Source of the DNA: an uncultured bacterium
GTDB lineage: Bacteria; Cyanobacteriota; Vampirovibrionia; Gastranaerophilales; Gastranaerophilaceae
Assembly (NCBI GenBank): GCA_902788575.1
Contig: CADAKY010000015.1
Span: 1 to 38,971 of the forward strand
Reading direction: 5' to 3'
Length of the DNA: 38,971 bases
Part shown: positions 34,763-38,971 of the stretch, one piece after another
Layout: every line of letters starts with the position of its first letter
How positions within the stretch are numbered: position 1 is the stretch's first letter
Translations under genes and position numbers: made by a program
Notes under the pieces: model-generated
The model's input: the letters and a program-made list of their open reading frames with translations, nothing else
Databases searched by the model: none
What the model was told of the DNA's origin: nothing

Positions 34763-35809
34763 TTAATTGGCGTCATTATTTGCATAATCCTGATTCAGAG
34801 CAAGCCATGTGTACGCTTCATTTACAGGCTGAGGTATATCTATAACAAACGTTCCTCCGTATCTTCCTCTTGTAAACGTAATATATCCGTCCTGTTCTAT
34901 CATATCTAAGGCTTTTTTAATAGTTTTTGAACTTACTTGAAACATATCAGCAAAGCTTTTTATTGACGGAAGCTTGGTTCCGACTTCGCATTCTTTTGTT
35001 ATAAAAGATTTAATTTTTTTCTCTATTTTTTCATAAAAGTACGGTTCTTGTTTTTCGCCTGCAACAATCGTTCCGTACTTACCTCGTTTTGCTAATATCA
35101 ATCCTTCTTTAGAAAGCAATTTTAAAGCATCATGTATAGTTTTTATGCTTACTCCCATTTTCTGAGATAATTCCGGATTTGAGGGCAATTTATTTCCCGC
35201 AGAAAACTCTTTTGATATCATCATTTTAATTTCTTGTGCAGTCTTTTCGACCAAAGTTTCATTAGTAAGATTAACTGTTGAATACTCAGTATTTAGTATA
35301 ACAAAACTGTTACCCTGTTTTTTTAAGATTCCTGTTTGTGTCAATGAATTTACTGCATTCCTTATTGTTGCAGGAGATTGATTAATTTTCTTTGCAAGAC
35401 ACCTTGTTGATTCTAAAAAATCACCCGTTTTATATTTTTGTGCATAAATATATTTTTTTATTTCTTCTACAGCAAGGTCACGTTTCGAGGTTAACTTTTT
35501 GGTTCTATTATCATTAACATCCGTAACATAAGTTCCGATACGCTGTTTCGATTTAATAAGCCCGTAATCTTCAACAGCCCTGTACACATTTTGTACCGTC
35601 CCGAGGCTGACTCCTATATGAAAAGCCAAATCGGTTTTAGACGGCAAAAAGTCGTGCGGTTTTATCAATCCGTTTTGCAGCGATACTTCCAACCAGTTTA
35701 CCAGCCATTTTATCAGCTTGGTAGTTTTGTTTTCGCCGTAAGCAAAATTATGTATATGCGGAGCCATCTCGGCAACCGTTATATGTCTGTTATTTATATT
35801 TCTATTCAC
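34763..35809 (-). CDS. Regulator made of four tandem GntR-type winged-helix domains
   Basis: Starting at GTG 35809 (or TTG 35824) the 348-residue protein holds four GntR-like winged helices at about 29-97, 107-173, 185-251 and 258-325. Each shows the pattern LPS...LA...GVS..TV..A...L...G, for example FLPSKTDLAFHIGVSLGTVQNVYRAV, KLPSNPELSQKMGVSIKTIHDAL and KLPSIKSFADMFQVSSKTIKKAL, then G-xx-GTxV wings. The second copy is diverged (LESTRCLAKKINQSPATIRN). No ligand-binding domain is present, which is unusual for GntR regulators. It overlaps the mutS stop, so it is cotranscribed with mutS. Its target is unknown. Confidence 0.85.
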   Translation of the reverse strand: MNRNINNRHITVAEMAPHIHNFAYGENKTTKLIKWLVNWLEVSLQNGLIKPHDFLPSKTDLAFHIGVSLGTVQNVYRAVEDYGLIKSKQRIGTYVTDVNDNRTKKLTSKRDLAVEEIKKYIYAQKYKTGDFLESTRCLAKKINQSPATIRNAVNSLTQTGILKKQGNSFVILNTEYSTVNLTNETLVEKTAQEIKMMISKEFSAGNKLPSNPELSQKMGVSIKTIHDALKLLSKEGLILAKRGKYGTIVAGEKQEPYFYEKIEKKIKSFITKECEVGTKLPSIKSFADMFQVSSKTIKKALDMIEQDGYITFTRGRYGGTFVIDIPQPVNEAYTWLALNQDYANNDAN

Positions 35810-38396
35810 TTTTTGTATTCCCAAACAGGTTTAATTGTGGTGTATTTACTATAAACAAGTCCTCATCAGTTTTTTTCTTTGCAGATAAGTTGTGTGAGAA
35901 ATCTCGCTGCATTTTTTTCATAAGTTCTTCCGAACGTGAAATAACAGATTTCGGAAGTCCTGCCATTTTTGCCACTTGAATCCCGTAACTTTTGCTTGCG
36001 CCGCCTTCGACAATTTTTCTCAAGAATTCTATATGACCGTTTTCCTCAGAGATTGTAATACGGTAATTTTTTATCTGAGGATATGTTTTTGTCATTACAT
36101 TCAGCTCGTGGTAATGGGTTGCAAATATACATCTTGCGTGAATCTTTTGGGCTATATATTCAGCAACAGACCACGCTATAGCAACACCGTCATAAGTTGA
36201 AGTTCCTCTGCCGATTTCGTCAATAAGAATAAGGCTTTTCTGTGTAGCATTATTTAAAATGCAGGCTGTCTCGCTCATTTCCACCATAAAAGTTGATTTA
36301 CCTAATGTTAAATCATCACTTGCACCTACTCTTGTAAATATTTTATCTACAATTCCTATTTTTGCGTAATCCGCCGGCACAAATGAACCAATTTGCGCAA
36401 GTATGGTAATTAAAGCCTGCTGTCTCATATATGTGGACTTACCTGCCATATTCGGACCTGTTAATATCATAAACTGAGTTTTATTGTTATCTGTATACGA
36501 AAGCTCAATATCATTCGGCACGTAAGAACCTAAAGGCAAAATTTGTTCAAGAACAGCGTGGCGTCCGTTTTTAATTATAAAATCTCCTGATTCATCAATA
36601 TCAGGGCAGGTATAATTATGTTCAACTGCTGTCTGTGCAAATGAAACGTACACATCAAGCTCCGCAACACATTCTGCTGTCAAGCGGATAAGTGAAACAA
36701 ATTCTTTTGAATAATTTCTAAAATCTGAAAACAGCTTGTATTCAAGTTCCTGAGATTTTACCTGAGCATTGAGCGCCTCATTTTCGTGTTTTTTCAACTC
36801 ATCCGTAATATACCGTTCACCGCCGGATAAAGTTTGTTTTCTTATGTAGTCAGACGGAACTTTTTCAAGATTTGAATTTGTAACTTCTATATAATACCCA
36901 AAAACTCTGTTATAGCCGACTTTTAAGGTGTTTATTCCTGAACGCTCACGTTCTTTCTGCTCATAATTTTTTAACCAACCTTCACCGTTTTCAATAAGTT
37001 CTCTGAGATAATCAAGTTCGGAACTCACATTTTGTTTTATTAAGCCGCCCTCTTTAACGGTTATAGGGGCATCCTCCTTAATAGTTCTTTCAATGAGTTC
37101 AGTGTAATCTTTGAGCATTTCTATCGAATCTGCAATAGGTTTAAACACAGATAAACCGATTGATTCGGCAGTATTAACCAATTCCGGAAGCATATACAAA
37201 GAAGTTTTTAGACTCAAAAAATCTCTCGGCGAAGCGGTAGTGTTGCTTAATTTAGTCGAAAGCCTTTGTATATCATAAATATTTTTAAGAAGTTTGGATA
37301 TTTGAAGCCTTTCTTCCGAATTTTCTGCCAATACTTTTACAATATTCTGCCTGTTTTTGATTAAATTTATATCTTTTAAAGGCTGACAAATCCAAGATTT
37401 TAAAAGTCTTGCACCCATATTTGTCGCTGTTTTATCGACAGCCCAGAGTAGAGAACCGTATTTATTCTTTTCTCTTAATGTTTGGGTCAGCTCAAGATTT
37501 TTTCTTGTTCCGGCATCCATCGAAAGATATTTTGTGAGTTCATAAGTTTCAATTCTTTCAAATTTCGGGAATCCGTCTTTCAAATTTTCCCAAATATATG
37601 CCAATAATCCTGCAGCCGCTCTCAGAGCTATCGGATGCGTGTCATATCCGATTGAATCCAGAGTTGTAAGTTTAAAAACCTGTTTCAAATTTTCTGTTGC
37701 AAAATCTTCTTCAAAAACTTTTGACGGAACTTTAGAACAATTATAAGTATTTGTTATTTCTTCCGGCAAATCAACTGTTTCTTCCGGAACAATCTGGAAT
37801 GGCTGAAGCTTTAATTTCTTGGCGGATGAAACGACTTCCGAAGGCTGTATTCTTGCCAGTTCTGTCAATAATGTTTCGTAATCCAGCTGAGAAGCTTTAA
37901 ATTCACCGGTTGAAATATCCGTATAGGCAAAACCCCACAGGTTATCTTTTTTTGATTCAAAAATTGCACACATGTAATTGTTACTGTTTTTTTCCAGCAA
38001 ATTACTTTCCAAAAGCGTGCCGGCAGTAATTATTCTGACAACTCCGCGTTTTACAATATCTTTTGTAAGCTTTGGGTCTTCAAGCTGTTCACACAGTGCA
38101 ATTTTAATATCTTTAGATACAAGTTTTTCGAGGTATCCGTCCAATGCTTTCACCGGTATACCGGCAAGCGGAATTCTGCCCAGTTTTCCGCAATCTCTCC
38201 CTGTCAGAGTGATTTCAAGTTCTCTTGACATCATAACGGCATCTTCAAAAAATGTTTCGTAAAAATCGCCCATTCTGTACAATAGAAGGCAATCCGGATT
38301 CTCACGTTTGATTTCCAGAAATCTCTGCATTGCAGGGGTTAAATCTTCCATCACCAAATCAACAGTATTACAAAAATTTATTTCCGGTTTGCTCAT
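35802..38396 (-). CDS. mutS: DNA mismatch repair protein MutS
   Basis: The 864-residue protein is full-length MutS, which recognises mispairs and small loops. The mismatch-contact motif RMGDFYETF is near residue 40. The lever and clamp domains follow, then the ABC-type ATPase with Walker A GPNMAGKSTYMRQ, KSTFMVEMSETA, Walker B LILIDEIGRGTSTYDG and FATHYHEL. The start at 38396 has no ribosome binding site. An inner ATG (MEDLTPAMQRF) is an alternative. MutL is not adjacent. The stop overlaps the GntR-type gene. Confidence 0.97.
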   Translation of the reverse strand: MSKPEINFCNTVDLVMEDLTPAMQRFLEIKRENPDCLLLYRMGDFYETFFEDAVMMSRELEITLTGRDCGKLGRIPLAGIPVKALDGYLEKLVSKDIKIALCEQLEDPKLTKDIVKRGVVRIITAGTLLESNLLEKNSNNYMCAIFESKKDNLWGFAYTDISTGEFKASQLDYETLLTELARIQPSEVVSSAKKLKLQPFQIVPEETVDLPEEITNTYNCSKVPSKVFEEDFATENLKQVFKLTTLDSIGYDTHPIALRAAAGLLAYIWENLKDGFPKFERIETYELTKYLSMDAGTRKNLELTQTLREKNKYGSLLWAVDKTATNMGARLLKSWICQPLKDINLIKNRQNIVKVLAENSEERLQISKLLKNIYDIQRLSTKLSNTTASPRDFLSLKTSLYMLPELVNTAESIGLSVFKPIADSIEMLKDYTELIERTIKEDAPITVKEGGLIKQNVSSELDYLRELIENGEGWLKNYEQKERERSGINTLKVGYNRVFGYYIEVTNSNLEKVPSDYIRKQTLSGGERYITDELKKHENEALNAQVKSQELEYKLFSDFRNYSKEFVSLIRLTAECVAELDVYVSFAQTAVEHNYTCPDIDESGDFIIKNGRHAVLEQILPLGSYVPNDIELSYTDNNKTQFMILTGPNMAGKSTYMRQQALITILAQIGSFVPADYAKIGIVDKIFTRVGASDDLTLGKSTFMVEMSETACILNNATQKSLILIDEIGRGTSTYDGVAIAWSVAEYIAQKIHARCIFATHYHELNVMTKTYPQIKNYRITISEENGHIEFLRKIVEGGASKSYGIQVAKMAGLPKSVISRSEELMKKMQRDFSHNLSAKKKTDEDLFIVNTPQLNLFGNTKSE

Positions 38397-38417
38397 ATTT
38401 GTGATTTTAGCACAAAT
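38397..38417 (-). promoter_or_regulatory. mutS promoter within an inverted repeat
   Basis: On the minus strand, TGCTAAAAT (38404-38412) is a match to an extended -10. The repeat ATTTGTG (38397-38403) and CACAAAT (38411-38417) flanks it and touches the start codon. A start site seven bases after the -10 would give a leaderless or nearly leaderless mutS mRNA. Confidence 0.4.
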
Positions 38418-38526
38418 CCGATTCTCTTTAATATTCTTATTAAGAAATGTAAAATGTTAATAAGTTGATAGCCATAAATTGTGGAAAATTTTCATTTACC
38501 GTAATAAAAATGAAGGCGTAAGTTAA

Positions 38527-38553
38527 GTTATTGTTGGGTTTCACCCAACCTAC
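38527..38553 (-). repeat. REP palindrome D, inverted copy
   Basis: GTTGGGT (38533-38539) pairs with ACCCAAC (38543-38549). Read on the minus strand, it matches the REP at 33449-33479, with both the GTAG and AATAAC flanks kept. Confidence 0.85.
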
Positions 38554-38650
38554 CTCTCATTGTGTGCAGCACAAGACGGGTTGAACAAATTTTCATTCAA
38601 CCAATCAAGTACAAAAATTAAATAAGTAACAGTACGGATTGTTAATCCGA

Positions 38651-38753
38651 TGATAAAAAAAATAAAAAATAAAAAAAAGTAAAAAAAATAATAAAAAATA
38701 AATAAAAAAACAAAAAAAATAAAATAAAAAAAAATAAAAATAAAAAATTAAAA
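38651..38753. repeat. A/T low-complexity tract
   Basis: About 100 bases are almost only A-runs broken by single T, with a rare G or C. The long Phe/Tyr-rich reading on the minus strand is an artefact of this tract. Confidence 0.85.
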
Positions 38754-38770
38754 TTGCATAATGGAAAATG

Positions 38771-38864
38771 CTATAAATATTTGGTTTTAGTCCGTAGGGT
38801 GGGAAATGCGACAATCATTAAATTATTCAATGATTGAATATTCATTCCCACCAAATATTTATAG
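38771..38864. repeat. Nested three-stem palindrome
   Basis: CTATAAATATTTGG (38771-38784) pairs with CCAAATATTTATAG (38851-38864). Inside, GGTGGGAA (38798-38805) pairs with TTCCCACC (38845-38852, sharing two bases with the outer arm). Innermost, CAATCATT (38812-38819) pairs with AATGATTG (38829-38836). The whole may be a small mobile palindrome or a structured RNA. Confidence 0.75.
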
Positions 38865-38899
38865 TCGTAAATTGGGTAATCAACACAAAAAGGGCGTAG

Positions 38900-38971
38900 T
38901 TATCCCTGTACCCTTGGGAGATTCTTCCTACGCAGCTTTCGCATTGTTTCCGAATCAGGTACATTATCATT
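38900..38971 (-). CDS. Possible 3' end of a gene at the window edge
   Basis: On the minus strand the frame is open from the edge to TAA at 38900-38902 and encodes NDNVPDSETMRKLRRKNLPR, then VQG. A short CCCTTTTT run follows the stop. The plus strand also has an open frame over the same bases from ATG 38806 to the edge (ending LFPNQVHYH). The direction is undecided and no family is recognised. Confidence 0.3.
   Translation of the reverse strand, partial: NDNVPDSETMRKLRRKNLPRVQG

Larger units (their letters stand above)
38397..38971. other. Palindrome-rich region upstream of mutS, no complete gene
   Basis: This 575-base stretch contains an inverted REP (38527-38553), two short hairpins (38579-38602 and 38635-38649), an A/T-only tract, a nested palindrome (38771-38864) and an ambiguous edge frame. 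No complete gene is supported. Confidence 0.7.

Noticed and set aside
38605..38814. A minus-strand Phe/Tyr-rich gene
   Set aside because: It is a translation of the A/T low-complexity tract and has no ribosome binding site.
38806..38971. A plus-strand gene start (MRQSLNYSMIEY...) at the edge
   Set aside because: Its start lies within the nested palindrome and the opposite strand gives an equally plausible gene end; direction cannot be decided here.

Overview
The window is AT-rich and gene-dense. It probably comes from a fermentative, flagellated, Gram-negative-type bacterium of the non-photosynthetic cyanobacterial sister group (Melainabacteria/Vampirovibrionia, perhaps Gastranaerophilales). 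This placement is an inference. It rests on cyanobacterial-type envelope proteins (a GerMN protein and a DUF2993/LmeA-like protein), flagellar genes, a pyruvate formate-lyase locus, low GC, and several small proteins with an aromatic 'SFKG'-like motif near the N-terminus. No rRNA or other decisive marker is present.

Layout. 1-6047: the end of an unknown gene, a sigma-70 family factor preceded by four C-rich repeats, a minus-strand flagellar operon (flhA, PilZ protein, small membrane protein), and a plus-strand pair of a CooC-like ATPase with folD. 6074-10436: small lineage-type proteins, three of them behind a shared promoter-like element, interleaved with a GNAT protein and glmS. 10449-13102: ahcY and two tandem plsC-type acyltransferases. 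13099-16392: a pyruvate formate-lyase operon in which the glycyl-radical domain is a separate gene, with phased TGTACA sites upstream. 16647-18936: a minimal flagellin, rpsP with an acidic/Ala-rich tail, and a kinase-fold protein. 18944-22494: a compact minus-strand operon (secreted protein, DUF2993, GerMN, HicB-like, RimI, BioY). 22666-27607: a surface-glycan operon with a GT8-LicD fusion, two cytidylyltransferases, a polyol-phosphate dehydrogenase and a ribulose-phosphate epimerase, which together look like CDP-polyol synthesis plus polyol-phosphate transfer. 27655-30842: dnaB and proS. 30957-34134: a five-repeat HTH protein, a REP-associated transposase remnant with REP palindromes, two small proteins, and tRNA-Phe flanked by partial copies of its own ends. 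34135-38396: infC (AUU start), a regulator made of four GntR-type domains, and mutS. 38397-38971: palindromes, an A/T tract, and an edge fragment.

How it fits together. Fermentation (split PFL, activase, possible C1 link through folD), motility with c-di-GMP control (flhA, PilZ, flagellin), envelope and glycan building (glmS, plsC pair, polyol-phosphate operon) and core information genes alternate with lineage-specific small proteins. The observations most worth checking are the split pyruvate formate-lyase, the GT8-LicD/CDP-polyol operon, the tetra-GntR regulator, and the repeated promoter element in front of the small proteins.
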